In this document: in pieces, positions 14,851-30,000 of the stretch
How the letters are laid out: each line of letters starts with the position of its first letter
Numbering within the stretch: the stretch's first letter is position 1
Source: Eledone cirrhosa
Taxonomy: Eukaryota; Mollusca; Cephalopoda; Octopoda; Eledonidae
Direction: 5' to 3'
DNA length: 64,000 nt
NCBI GenBank assembly: GCA_964016885.1
Contig: OZ024741.1
Coordinates: 30,962,635 to 31,026,634, forward strand
Position numbers and translations under genes: made by a program
Notes under the pieces: model-generated
Seen by the model: only the letters and a program-made list of their open reading frames with translations
What the model was told of the DNA's origin: nothing
The model's database searches: none

Positions 14851-17800
14851 ATTACAGTCATACTTCCTTCCACTCCTTCCTTCAATACATCATTACAGTC
14901 ATACTTTCTTCCTCTCCTTCATTCCTTCAATACATCATTACAGTCATACTTCCTTCCACTCCTTCCTTTCTTCAATACATCATTACAGTCATACTTCCTT
15001 CCACTCCTTCCTTCCTTCAATACATCATTACAGTCATACTTCCTTCCACTCCTTCCTTCCTTCAATACATCATTACAGTCATACTTCCTCCCACTCCTTC
15101 CTTCCTTCAATACATCATTACAGTCATACTTCCTTCCACTCCTTCCTTCCTTCCTTCAATACATCATTACAGTCATAATTTCTTCCACTCCTTCCTTCCT
15201 TCAATACATCATTACAGTCATACTTCCTTCCACTCCTTCCTTCCCTCCTTCAATACATCATTACAGACATACTTCTTTCCACTCCTTCCTTCCTTCAATA
15301 CATCATTACAGTCATACTTCCTTCCACTCCTTCCTTCCCTCCTTCAATACATCATTACAGACATACTTCTTTCCACTCCTTCCTTCCGTCAATACATCAT
15401 TACAGTCATACTTCCTTCCACTCCTTCATTCCTTCAATACATCATTACAGTCATACTTCCTTCCACTCCTTCCTTCCTTCAATACATCATTACAGTCATA
15501 CTTCGTTTCACTCCTTCCTTCCTTCAATACATCATTACAGTCATACTTCCTTCCACTCCATCCTTTCTTCCTTCAATACATTATTACAGTCATACTTCCT
15601 TCCACTCCTTCCTTCGTTCCTTCAATACATTATTACAGTTATACTTCCATCCACTCCTTCATTCGTTCAAAACATCATTACAGTCATACTTCCTTCCACT
15701 CCTTCCTTCAATACATCATTACAGTCATACTTCCTTCCACTCCTTCCTTCAATACATCATTACAGTCATACTTCCTTTCCACTCCTTCCTTCAATACATC
15801 ATTACAGTCATATTTCCTTCCACTCCTTCCTTCCTTCAATACATCATTACAGTCATACTTCCTTCCACTCCTTCCTTCCTTCAATACATCATTACAGTCA
15901 TACTTCCTCCCACTCCTTCCTTCCTTCAATACATCATTGAAGTCATACTTCCTTCCACTCCTTCCTTCCTTCAATACATCATTACAGTCATACTTTCTTC
16001 CACTCCTTCCTTCCTTCAATACATCATTACAGTCATACTTCCTTCCACTCCTTCCTTACTTCAATACATCATTACAGTCATACTTTCTTCCTCTCCTTCC
16101 TTCCTTCAATACATCATTACAGTCATACTTCCTTCCACTCCTTCCTTCCTTCAATACATCATTACAGTCATACTTCCTTTCCACTCCTTCGTTCCTTCAA
16201 TACATCATTACAGTCATACTTCCTTCCACTCCTTCCTTCCTTCAATACATCATTACAGTCATACTTCCTTCCACTCATTCCTTCCTCCAATACATCATTA
16301 CAGACATACTTCCTTCCACTCCTTCCTTCCTTCAATACATCATCACAGTCATACTTCCTTCCACTCCTTCCTTCGTTCCTTCAATACATCATTACAGTCA
16401 TACTTCCTTTCACTCCTTCCTTCCTTCAATACATCATTACAGTCATACTTCCTTCCACTCCTTCCTTCAATACATCATTACAGTCATACTTTCTTCCTCT
16501 CCTTCCTTCCTTCAATACATCATTACAGTCATACTTCCTTCCACTCCTTCCTTCCTTCAATACATCATTACAGTCATACTTCCTTCCACTCCTTCCTTCA
16601 ATACATCATTACACTCATACTTCCTTCCACTCCTTCCTTCCTTCAATACATCATTACGGTCATACTTCCTTCCACTCCTTCCTTCCTTCAATACATCATT
16701 ACAGTCATACTTCCTTCCACTCCTTCCTTCCTTCAAAACATCATTACAGTCATACTTCCTTCCACTCCTTCCTTCCTTCAATACATCATTAATGTCATAT
16801 TTCCTTCCACTCCTTCCTTCCTTCAATACATCATTACAGTCGTACTTCCTTCCACTCCTTCCTTCCCTCCTTCAATACATCATTACATACATACTTCCTT
16901 CCACTCCTTCCCTCTTTCAATACATCATTACAGTCATACTTCCTTCCACCCTTTCCTTCATTCCTTCAATACATCATTACAGTCATACTTCCTTCCACTC
17001 CTTCCTTCCTTCAATACATCATTACAGTCATACTTCCTTCCACTCCTTCCTTCAATACATCATTACAGTCATACTTCCTTTCCACTCCTTCCTTCAATAC
17101 ATCATTACAGTCATACTTTCTTCCACTCCTTCCTTCCCTCCTTCAATACATCCTTACAGTCATATTTCCATCCACTCCTTCCTTCAATACATCATTACAG
17201 TCATACTTCCTTCCACTCCTTCCTTCCCTCCTTCAATACATCATTACAGTCATATTTCCTTCCACTCCTTCCTTCCTTCAATACATCATTACAGACATAC
17301 CTCCTTCCACTCCTTCCTTCCTTCAATACATCATTACAGTCATACTTCCTTCCACTCCTTCCTTCCCTCCTTCAATACATCATTACAGTCATACTTCCTT
17401 CCACTCCTTCCTTCCTTCAATACATCATTACAGTCATACTTCCTTCCACTCCTTCCTTCGTTCCTTCAATACATCATTACAGTTATACTTCCATCCACTC
17501 CTTCATTCGTTCAATACATCATTACAGTCATACTTCCTTCCACTCCTTCCTTCAATACATCATTACAGTCATACTTCCTTCCACTCCTTCCTTCAATACA
17601 TCATTACAGTCATACTTTCTTTCCACTCCTTCCTTCCTTCAATGCATCATTACAGTCATACTTCCTTCCACTCCTTCCTTCCTTCAATACATCATTACAG
17701 TCATACTTCCTTCCACTCCTTCATTTCTTCAATACATCATTACAGTCATACTTCCTCCCACTCCTTCCTTCCTTCAATACATCATTACAGTCATACTTCC

Positions 17801-20320
17801 TTCCACTCATTCCTTCCTTCCTTCAATACATCATTACAGTCATACTTTCTTCCACTCCATCCTTCCTTCAATACATCATTACATTCATACTTCCTTCCAC
17901 TCCTTCCTTCAATACATCATTACAGTCATACTTCCTTCCACTCCTTCCTTCCTTCAATACATCATTACAGTCATACTTCCTCCCACTCCTTCCTTCCTTC
18001 AATACATCATTACAGTCATACTTCCTTCCACTCCTTCCTTCCTTCCTTCCTTCAATACATCATTACTGTCATACTTTCTTCCACTCCTTCCTTCCTTCAA
18101 TACATCATTACAGTCATACTTCCTTCCACTCCTTCCTTCCTTCAATACATCATTACAGTCATACTTTCTTCCTCTCCTTCCTTCAATACATCATTACAGT
18201 CATACTTCATTCCACTCCTTCCTTCCTTCAATACATCATTACAGTTATACTTCCTTCCACTCCTTCCTTCCTTCAATACATCATTACAGACATACTTCCT
18301 TCCACTCCTTCCTTCCTTCAATACATCATCACAGTCATACTTCCTTCCACTCCTTCCTTCGTTCCTTCAATACATCATTACAGTCATACTTCCTTCCACT
18401 CATTCCTTCCTTCAATACATCATTACAGTCATACTCCCTTCAACTCCTTCCTTCCTTCAATACATCATTACAGACATACTTCCTTCCACTCCTTCCTTCC
18501 TTCAATACATCATTACAGTCATACTTCCTTCCACTCCTTCCTTCGTTCCTTCAATACATCATTACAGTTATACTTCCATCCACTCCTTCATTCGTTCAAA
18601 ACATCATTACAGTCATACTTCCTTCCACTCGTTCCTTCCTTCAATACATCATTACAGTCATACTTCCTTCCACTCCTTCCTTTCTTCAATACATCACTAC
18701 AGTCATACTTCCTCCCATTCCCTCCTTCCTTCAATACATCATTACAGTCATACTTCCTTCCACTCCTTCCTTCAATACATCATTACAGTCATACTTTCTT
18801 CCTCTCCTTCATTCCTTCAATACATCATTACAGTCATACTTCCTTCCACTCCTTCCTTTCTTCAATACATCATTACAGTCATACTTCCTTCCACTCCTTC
18901 CTTCCTTCAATACATCATTACAGTCATACTTCCTTCCACTCCTTCCTTCCTTCAATACATCATTACAGTCATACTTCCTCCCACTCCTTCCTTCCTTCAA
19001 TACATCATTACAGTCATACTTCCTTCCACTCCTTCCTTCCTTCCTTCAATACATCATTACAGTCATAATTTCTTCCACTCCTTCCTTCCTTCAATACATC
19101 ATTACAGTCATACTTCCTTCCACTCCTTCCTTCCCTCCTTCAATACATCATTACAGACATACTTCTTTCCACTCCTTCCTTCCTTCAATACATCATTACA
19201 GTCATACTTCCTTCCACTCCTTCCTTCCCTCCTTCAATACATCATTACAGACATACTTCTTTCCACTCCTTCCTTCCGTCAATACATCATTACAGTCATA
19301 CTTCCTTCCACTCCTTCATTCCTTCAATACATCATTACAGTCATACTTCCTTCCACTCCTTCCTTCCTTCAATACATCATTACAGTCATACTTCGTTTCA
19401 CTCCTTCCTTCCTTCAATACATCATTACAGTCATACTTCCTTCCACTCCATCCTTTCTTCCTTCAATACATTATTACAGTCATACTTCCTTCCACTCCTT
19501 CCTTCGTTCCTTCAATACATTATTACAGTTATACTTCCATCCACTCCTTCATTCGTTCAAAACATCATTACAGTCATACTTCCTTCCACTCCTTCCTTCA
19601 ATACATCATTACAGTCATACTTCCTTCCACTCCTTCCTTCAATACATCATTACAGTCATACTTCCTTTCCACTCCTTCCTTCAATACATCATTACAGTCA
19701 TATTTCCTTCCACTCCTTCCTTCCTTCAATACATCATTACAGTCATACTTCCTTCCACTCCTTCCTTCCTTCAATACATCATTACAGTCATACTTCCTCC
19801 CACTCCTTCCTTCCTTCAATACATCATTGAAGTCATACTTCCTTCCACTCCTTCCTTCCTTCAATACATCATTACAGTCATACTTTCTTCCACTCCTTCC
19901 TTCCTTCAATACATCATTACAGTCATACTTCCTTCCACTCCTTCCTTACTTCAATACATCATTACAGTCATACTTTCTTCCTCTCCTTCCTTCCTTCAAT
20001 ACATCATTACAGTCATACTTCCTTCCACTCCTTCCTTCCTTCAATACATCATTACAGTCATACTTCCTTTCCACTCCTTCGTTCCTTCAATACATCATTA
20101 CAGTCATACTTCCTTCCACTCCTTCCTTCCTTCAATACATCATTACAGTCATACTTCCTTCCACTCATTCCTTCCTCCAATACATCATTACAGACATACT
20201 TCCTTCCACTCCTTCCTTCCTTCAATACATCATCACAGTCATACTTCCTTCCACTCCTTCCTTCGTTCCTTCAATACATCATTACAGTCATACTTCCTTT
20301 CACTCCTTCCTTCCTTCAAT
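12530..20320 (+). repeat. 3,890-bp tandem duplication in segment A
   Basis: Positions of about 12.53-16.42 kb are repeated immediately at 16.42-20.31 kb with a constant 3,890-bp offset. The CAATGCATC variant lies at 13,752 and 17,642. The CATTAATGTC variant and the CATTGAAGTC variant keep the same spacing. The left edge shows a break: the CATCACTACAG monomer near 12.5 kb has no counterpart near 16.39 kb. Segment B carries this block only once (about 34.9-38.9 kb). Confidence 0.9.
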
Positions 20321-23300
20321 ACATCATTACAGTCATACTTCCTTCCACTCCTTCCTTCCTTCAATGCATCATTACAGTCATACTTCCTTCCACTTCTTCC
20401 TTCCTTCAACACATCATCACAGTCATAATTCCTTCCACTCATTCCTTCCTTCAATACATCATTACAGTCATACTTCCTTCAACTCCTTCCTTCCTTCAAT
20501 ACATCATTACAGACATACTTCCTTCCACTCCTTCCTTCCTTCAATACATCATCACAGTCATACTTCCTTCAACTCCTTCCTTCCTTCAATACATCATCAC
20601 AGTCATACTTCCTTCAACTCCTTCCTTCCTTCAATACATCATTACAGTCATATTTCCTTCCACTCCTTCCTTCCTTAAATACATCATTACAGTCATACTT
20701 CCTTCCACTCCTTCCTTCCCTCCTTCAATACATCATTACAGACATACTTCTTTCCAATCCTTCCTTCCTTCAATACATCATTACAGTCATACTTCCTTCC
20801 ACTCCTTCCTTCCCTCCTTCAATACATCATTACAGACATACTTCTTTCCACTCCTTCCTTCCGTCAATACATCATTACAGTCATACTTCCTTCCACTCCT
20901 TCCTTCCTTAAATACATCATTACAGTCATACTTCCTTCCACTCCTTCATTCCTTCAATACATCATTACAGTCATACTTCCTTCCACTCCCTCCTTCCTTC
21001 AATACATCATTACAGTCATACTTCCTTCCACTCCTTCCTTCCTTCAATACATCATTACAGTCATACTTCCTTCCACTCCTTCCTTTCTTCAATACATCAT
21101 TACAGTCATACTTCCTCCCACTCCTTCCTTCCTTCAATACATCATTACAGTCATACTTCCTTCCACTCCTTCCTTCCTTCCTTCAATACATCATTACAGT
21201 CATACTTTCCTCCACTCCTTCCTTCCTTCAATACATCATTACAGTCATACTTCCTTCCACTCCTTCCTTCCTTCAATACATCATTACAGTCATACTTTCT
21301 TCCTCTCCTTCCTTCAATACATCATTACAGTCATACTTAATTCCACTCCTTCCTTCCTTCAATACATCATTACAGTTATACTTCCTTCCACTCCTTCCTT
21401 CCTTCAATACATCATTACAGACATACTTCCTCCCACTCCTTCCTTCCTTCAATACATCATCACAGTCATACTTCCTTCCACTCCTTCCTTCGTTCCTTCA
21501 ATACATCATTACAGTCATACTTCCTTCCACTCCTTCCTTCCTTCAATACATCATTACAGTCATACTTCCTTCCACTCCTTCCTTCCTTCAATGCATCATT
21601 ACAGTCATACTTCCTTCCACTTCTTCCTTCCTTCAATACATCATTACAGTCATACTTCCTTCCACTTCTTCCTTCCTTCAATACATCATTACAGTCATAA
21701 TTCCTTCCACTCATTCCTTCCTTCAATACATCATTACAGTCATACTCCCTTCAACTCCTTCCTTCCTTCAATACATCATTACAGACATACTTCCTTCCAC
21801 TCCTTCCTTCCTTCAATACATCATTACAGTCATACTTCCTTCCACTCCTTCCTTCCTTCCTTCAATACATCATTACAGTCATACTTTCTTCCACTCCTTC
21901 CTTCCTTCAATACATCATTACAGTCATACTTCCTTCCACTCCTTCCTTCCCTCCTTCAATACATCATTACAGACATACTTCTTTCCACTCCTTCCTTCCT
22001 TCAATACATCATTACAGTCATACTTCCTTCCACTCCTTCCTTCGTTCCTTCAATACATCATTACAGTCATACTTCCTTTCACTCCTTCCTTCCTTCAATA
22101 CATCATTACAGTCATACTTCCTTCCACTCCTTCCCTCCTTCAATACATCATTACAGACATACTTCCTTCCACTCCTTCCTTCCTTCAATACATCATGACA
22201 GTCATACTTCCTTCCACTCCTTGCTTCCCTCCTTCAATACATCATTACAGACATACTTCCGTCCACTCCTTCCTTCCTTCCTTCAATACATCATGACAGT
22301 CATACTTCCTTCCACTCCTTCCTTCCCTCCTTCAATACATCATTACAGACATACTTCCGTCCACTCCTTCCTTCCTTCCTTCAATACATCATTACAGTCA
22401 TACTTCCTTCCACTCCTTCCTTCCTTCAATACATCATTACAGACATACTTCCTTCCACTCCTTCCTTCCTTCAATACATCATTACTGTCATACTTCCTTC
22501 CACTCCTTCCTTCAATACATCATTACAGTCATACTTCCTTCCACTCATTCCTTCCTTCAATACATCATTACAGTCATAATTCCTTCCACTCATTCCTTCC
22601 TTCAATACATCATTACAGTCATACTCCCTTCAACTCCTTCCTTCCCTCCTTCAATACATCATTACAGACATACTTCCGTCCACTCCTTCCTTCCTTCCTT
22701 CAATACATCATTACAGTCATACTTCCTTCCACTCCTTCCTTCCTTCAATACATCATTACAGACATACTTCTTTCCACTCCTTCCTTCCGTCAATACATCA
22801 TTACAGTCATACTTCCTTCCACTCCTTCATTCCTTCAATACATCATTACAGTCATACTTCCTTCCACTCCTTCCTTCCTTCAATACATCATTACAGTCAT
22901 ACTTCGTTTCACTCCTTCCTTCCTTCAATACATCATTACAGTCATACTTACTTCCACTCCATCCTTTCTTCCTTCAATACATTATTACAGTCATACTTCC
23001 TTCCACTCCTTCCTTCGTTCCTTCAATACATTATTACAGTTATACTTCCATCCACTCCTTCATTCGTTCAAAACATCATTACAGTCATACTTCCTTCCAC
23101 TCCTTCCTTCAATACATCCTTACTGTCATACTTCCTTCCACTCCTTCCTTCAATACATCATTACAGTCATACTTCCTTTCCACTCCTTCCTTCAATACAT
23201 CATTACAGTCATATTTCCTTCCACTCCTTCCTTCCTTCAATACATCATTACAGTCATACTTCCTTCCACTCCTTCCTTCCTTCAATACATCATTACAGTC

Positions 23301-24003
23301 ATACTTCCTTCCACTCCTTCCTTCCTTCAATACATCATTACAGTCATATTTCCTTCCACTCCTTCCTTCCTTCAATACATCATTACAGTCGTACTTCCTT
23401 CCACTCCTTCCTTCCCTCCTTCAATACATCATTACATACATACTTCCTTCCACTCCTTCCCTCTTTCAATACATCATTACATTCATACTTCCTACCACCC
23501 TTTCCTTCCCTCCTTCAATACATCATTACAGTCATACTTCCTTCCACTCCTTCCTTCTTTCAATACATCATTACAGTCATACTTCCTTTCCACTCCTTCC
23601 TTCAATACATCATTACAGTCATACTTTCTTCCACTCCTGCCTTCCCTCCTTCAATACATCCTTACAGTCATATTTCCATCCACTCCTTCCTTCCTTCAAT
23701 ACATCATTACAGTCATACTTCCATCCACTCCTTCCTTCCTTCAATACATCATTACAGTAATACTTTCTTCCTCTCCTTCCTTCCTTCAATACATCATTAC
23801 AGTCATACTTCCTTCCACTCCTTCCTTCCTTCAATACATCATTACAGTCATACTTCCTTCCACTCCTTCCTTCCTTCAATACATCATTACAGACATACTT
23901 CCTTCCACTCCTTCCTTCTTTCAATACATCATCACAGTCATACTTCCTTCCAGTCCTTCCTTCGTTCCTTCAATACATCATTACAGTCATACTTCCTTCC
24001 ACT

Positions 24004-27000
24004 CCTTCCTTCCCTCCTTCAATACATCATTACAGTCATACTTCCTTCCACTCCTTCCTTCCTTCAATACATCATTACAGTCATACTTCCTTCCACTCCT
24101 TCCTACAATACATCGTTACAGTCATACTTCCTTCCACTCCTTCCTTCCTTCAAAACATCATTACAGTCATACTTCCTTCCACTCCTTCATTCCTTCAATA
24201 CATAATTACAGTCATACTTCTTTCCACTCCTTCCTTCCGTCAATACATCATTACAGTCATACTTCCTTCCACTCCTTCATTCCTTCAATACATCATTACA
24301 GTCATACTTCCTTCCACTCCTTCCTTCCTTCAATACATCATTACAGTCATACTTCCTTTTACTCCTTCCTTCCATACATCATTTCAGTAATACTTCCTTC
24401 CACTCCTTCCTTTCTTCCTTCAATACATCATTACAGTCATACTTTCTTCAACTCCTTCCCTCCTTCAATACATCATTACAGACATACTTCCTTCCACTCC
24501 TTCCTTCCTTCAATACATCATGACAGTCATACTTCCTTCCACTGCTTCCTTCCCTCCTTCAATACATCATTACAGACATACTTCCTTCCACTCCTTCCTT
24601 CCTTCAATACATCATTACTGTCATACTTCCTTCCACTCATTCCTTCCTTCAATACATTATTACAGACATACTTCCTTCCACTCCTTCCTTCCTTCAATAC
24701 ATCATTACAGTCATACTTCCTTCCACTCATTCCTTCCTTCAATACATTATTACAGACATACTTCCTTCCACTCCTTCCTTCCTTCAATACATCATTACAG
24801 TCATACTTCCTTCCACTCCTTCCTTCCTTCCTTCAATACATCATTACAGACATACTTCCTTCCACTCCTTCCTTCCTTCAATACATCATTACAATCATAC
24901 TTCCTTCCACTCCTTCCTTCCCTCCTTCAATACATCATTACAGTCATACTTCCTTCCACTCCTTCCTTCCCTCGTTCATTACATCATTACAGTCATACTT
25001 CCTTCCACTCCTTCGTTCCTTCCTTCAATACATCATTACAGTCATACTTCCTTTCACTCCTTCCTTCGTTCCTTCAATACATCATTACAGTCATACTTCC
25101 TTTCACTCCTTCCTTCGTTCCTTCAATACATCATCACAGTCATACTTCCTTCAACTCCTTCCTTCCTTCAATACATCATTACAGTCATACTTCCTTCCAC
25201 TCCTTCGTTCCTTCCTTCAATACATCATTACAGTCATACTTCCTTCCACTCCTTCCTTCAATACATCATTACAGTCATACTTCCTTTCCACTCCTTCCTT
25301 CAATACATCATTACAGTCATACTTCCTTCCACTCATTCCTTCCTTCAATACATTATTACAGACATACTTCCTTCCACTCCTTCCTTCCTTCAATACATCA
25401 TTACAGTCATACTTCCTTCCACTCCTTCCTTCAATACATCATTACAGTCATACTTCCTTTCCACTCCTTCCTTCAATACATCATTACAGTCATACTTCCT
25501 TCCACTCATTCCTTCCTTCAATACATTATTACAGACATACTTCCTTCCACTCCTTCCTTCCTTCAATACATCATTACAGTCATACTTCCTTCCACTCCTT
25601 CCTTCAATACATCATTACAGTCATACTTCCTTTCCACTCCTTCCTTCAATACATCATTACAGTCATACTTCCTTCCACTCATTCCTTCCTTCAATACATT
25701 ATTACAGACATACTTCCTTCCACTCCTTCCTTCCTTCAATACATCATTACAGTCATACTTCCTTTCCACTCCTTCCTTCAATACATCATGACAGTCATAC
25801 TTCCTTCCACTCATTCCTTCCTTCAATACATTATTACAGACATACTTCCTTCCACTCCTTCCTTCCTTCAATACATCATTACAGTCATACTTCCTTCCAC
25901 TCCTTCGTTCCTTCCTTCAATACATCATTACAGTCATACTTCCTTCCACTCCTTCCTTCAATACATCATTACAGTCATACTTCCTTTCCACTCCTTCCTT
26001 CAATACATCATTACAGTCATACTTCCTTCCACTCATTCCTTCCTTCAATACATTATTACAGACATACTTCCTTCCACTCCTTCCTTCCTTCAATACATCA
26101 TTACAGTCATACTTCCTTCCACTCCTTCCTTCAATACATCATTACAGTCATACTTCCTTTCCACTCCTTCCTTCAATACATCATTACAGTCATACTTCCT
26201 TCCACTCATTCCTTCCTTCAATACATTATTACAGACATACTTCCTTCCACTCCTTCCTTCCTTCAATACATCATTACAGTCATACTTCCTTCCACTCCTT
26301 CCTTCAATACATCATTACAGTCATACTTCCTTTCCACTCCTTCCTTCAATACATCATTACAGTCATACTTCCTTCCACTCCTTCGTTCCTTCCTTCAATA
26401 CATCATTACAGTCATACTTCCTTCCACTCCTTCATCAATACATCATTACAGTCATACTTCCTTTAACTCCTTCCTTCCTTCAATACATCATTACAGTCAT
26501 ACTTCCTTCCACTCCTTCGTTCCTTCCTTCAATACATCATTACAGTCATACTTCCTTCCACTCCTTCATCAATACATCATTACAGTCATACTTCCTTCAA
26601 CTCCTTCCTTCCTTCAATACATCATTACAGTCATACTTCCTTCCACTCCTTCGTTCCTTCCTTCAATACATCATTACAGTCATACTTCCTTCCACTCCTT
26701 CATCAATACATCATTACAGTCATACTTCCTTCAACTCCTTCCTTCCTTCAATACATCATTACAGTCATACTTCCTTCCACTCCTTCGTTCCTTCCTTCAA
26801 TACATCATTACAGTCATACTTCCTTCCACTCCTTCATCAATACATCATTACAGTCATACTTCCTTCCACTCCTTCGTTCCTTCCTTCAATACATCATTAC
26901 AGTCATACTTCCTTCCACTCCTTCATCAATACATCATTACAGTCATACTTCCTTCAACTCCTTCCTTCCTTCAATACATCATTACAGTCATACTTCCTTC

Positions 27001-30000
27001 CACTCCTTCGTTCCTTCCTTCAATACATCATTACAGTCATACTTCCTTCCACTCCTTCATCAATACATCATTACAGTCATACTTCCTTCAACTCCTTCCT
27101 TCCTTCAATACATCATTACAGTCATACTTCCTTCCACTCCTTCGTTCCTTCCTTCAATACATCATTACAGTCATACTTCCTTCCACTCCTTCCTTCAATA
27201 CATCATTACAGTCATACTTCCTTTCCACTCCTTCCTTCAATACATCATTACAGTCATACTTCCTTCCACTCATTCCTTCCTTCAATACATTATTACAGAC
27301 ATACTTCCTTCCACTCCTTCCTTCCTTCAATACATCATTACAGTCATACTTCCTTCCACTCCTTCCTTCAATACATCATTACAGTCATACTTCCTTTCCA
27401 CTCCTTCCTTCAATACATCATTACAGTCATACTTCCTTCCACTCATTCCTTCCTTCAATACATTATTACAGACATACTTCCTTCCACTCCTTCCTTCCTT
27501 CAATACATCATTACAGTCATACTTCCTTCCACTCCTTCCTTCAATACATCATTACAGTCATACTTCCTTTCCACTCCTTCCTTCAATACATCATTACAGT
27601 CATACTTCCTTCCACTCATTCCTTCCTTCAATACATTATTACAGACATACTTCCTTCCACTCCTTCCTTCCTTCAATACATCATTACAGTCATACTTCCT
27701 TTCCACTCCTTCCTTCAATACATCATGACAGTCATACTTCCTTCCACTCATTCCTTCCTTCAATACATTATTACAGACATACTTCCTTCCACTCCTTCCT
27801 TCCTTCAATACATCATTACAGTCATACTTCCTTCCACTCCTTCGTTCCTTCCTTCAATACATCATTACAGTCATACTTCCTTCCACTCCTTCCTTCAATA
27901 CATCATTACAGTCATACTTCCTTTCCACTCCTTCCTTCAATACATCATTACAGTCATACTTCCTTCCACTCATTCCTTCCTTCAATACATTATTACAGAC
28001 ATACTTCCTTCCACCCCTTCCTTCCTTCAATACATCATTACAGTCATACTTCCTTCCACTCCTTCCTTCAATACATCATTACAGTCATACTTCCTTTCCA
28101 CTCCTTCCTTCAATACATCATTACAGTCATACTTCCTTCCACTCATTCCTTCCTTCAATACATTATTACAGACATACTTCCTTCCACTCCTTCCTTCCTT
28201 CAATACATCATTACAGTCATACTTCCTTCCACTCCTTCCTTCAATACATCATTACAGTCATACTTCCTTTCCACTCCTTCCTTCAATACATCATTACAGT
28301 CATACTTCCTTCCACTCATTCCTTCCTTCAATACATTATTACAGACATACTTCCTTCCACTCCTTCCTTCCTTCAATACATCATTACAGTCATACTTCCT
28401 TTCCACTCCTTCCTTCAATACATCATGACAGTCATACTTCCTTCCACTCATTCCTTCCTTCAATACATTATTACAGACATACTTCCTTCCACTCCTTCCT
28501 TCCTTCAATACATCATTACAGTCATACTTCCTTCCACTCATTCCTTCCTTCAATACATTATTACAGACATACTTCCTTCCACTCCTTCCTTCCTTCAATA
28601 CATCATTACAGTCATACTTCCTTCCACTCCTTCCTTCCTTCCTTCAATACATCATTACAGACATACTTCCTTCCACTCCTTCCTTCCTTCAATACATCAT
28701 TACAATCATACTTCCTTCCACTCCTTCCTTCCCTCCTTCAATACATCATTACAGTCATACTTCCTTCCACTCCTTCCTTCCCTCGTTCATTACATCATTA
28801 CAGTCATACTTCCTTCCACTCCTTCGTTCCTTCCTTCAATACATCATTACAGTCATACTTCCTTTCACTCCTTCCTTCGTTCCTTCAATACATCATTACA
28901 GTCATACTTCCTTTCACTCCTTCCTTCGTTCCTTCAATACATCATCACAGTCATACTTCCTTCAACTCCTTCCTTCCTTCAATACATCATTACAGTCATA
29001 CTTCCTTCCACTCCTTCATCAATACATCATTACAGTCATACTTCCTTCAACTCCTTCCTTCCTTCAATACATCATTACAGTCATACTTCCTTCCACTCCT
29101 TCGTTCCTTCCTTCAATACATCATTACAGTCATACTTCCTTTTACTCCTTCCTTCGTTCCTTCAATACATCATCACAGTCATACTTCCTTCAACTCCTTC
29201 CTTCCTTCAATACATCATTACAGTCATACTTCCTTTCCACTCCTTCCTTCAATACATCATTACATTCATACTTCCTTCCACTCCTTCCTTCCTTCAATAC
29301 ATCATTACAGTCATACTTCCTTTCACTCCTTCCTTCCTTCAATACATCATTTCAGTAATACTTCCTTCCACTCCTTCCTTTCTTCCTTCAATACAATATT
29401 ACAGTCATACTGTCTTCAACTCCTTCCTTTCTTCAATACATAATTACATTCATACTTCCTTCCACTCCTTCCTTCCTACAATACATCATTACAGTAATAC
29501 TTTCTTCCACTCCTTCCCTCCTTCAATACATCATTACAGACATACTTCCTTCCACTCCTTCCTTCCACTCCTTCCTTCCTTCAATACATCATTACAGTCA
29601 TACTTCCTTCCACCCCTTCCTTCCACTCCTTCCTTCCTTCAATACATCATTACAGTCATACTTCCTTCCACTCCTTCCCTCCTTCAATACATCATTACAG
29701 ACATACTTCCTTCCACTCCTTCCTTCCTTCCTTCAATACATCATGACAGTCATACTTCCTTCCACTCCTTCCTTCCCTCCTTCAATACATCATTACAGAC
29801 ATACTTCCTTCCACTCCTTCCTTCCTTCAATACATCATTACAGTCATACTTCCTTCCACTCCTTCCTTCCTTCCTTCAATACATCATGACAGTCCTACTT
29901 CCTTCCACTCCTTCCACTCCTTCCTTCCTTCAATACATCATTACAGTCATACTTCCTTCCACTCATTCCTTCCTTCAATACATTATTACAGACATACTTC

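Larger units (their letters stand above)
1..23215 (+). repeat. Satellite segment A (first copy of ~24-kb duplication)
   Basis: First of two long, nearly identical stretches of the array. Diagnostic variants recur in the same order in segment B. For example, TACAATACATCGTTACAG at 101 recurs at 24,104, and the CATGACAG variant at 517 recurs at 24,520. The offset steps from 24,003 (left end) to 23,648, 22,657, 22,338, 22,379, 22,559, 18,669 and 18,293, so the copies differ mainly by gain or loss of whole blocks of monomers. A is longer because it carries an extra 995-bp duplication (5.1-7.1 kb), an extra 3,890-bp duplication (12.5-20.3 kb) and two more 134-bp higher-order units. Confidence 0.9.

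Noticed and set aside
10798..19068. Very long forward open frames in the array (up to 2,756 codons) as giant repeat proteins
   Set aside because: The monomer has no stops in any forward frame, all three frames are equally open, starts are arbitrary (some TTG), and indels of 1 or 4 bp are tolerated freely. There is no codon bias, splice or promoter signal.
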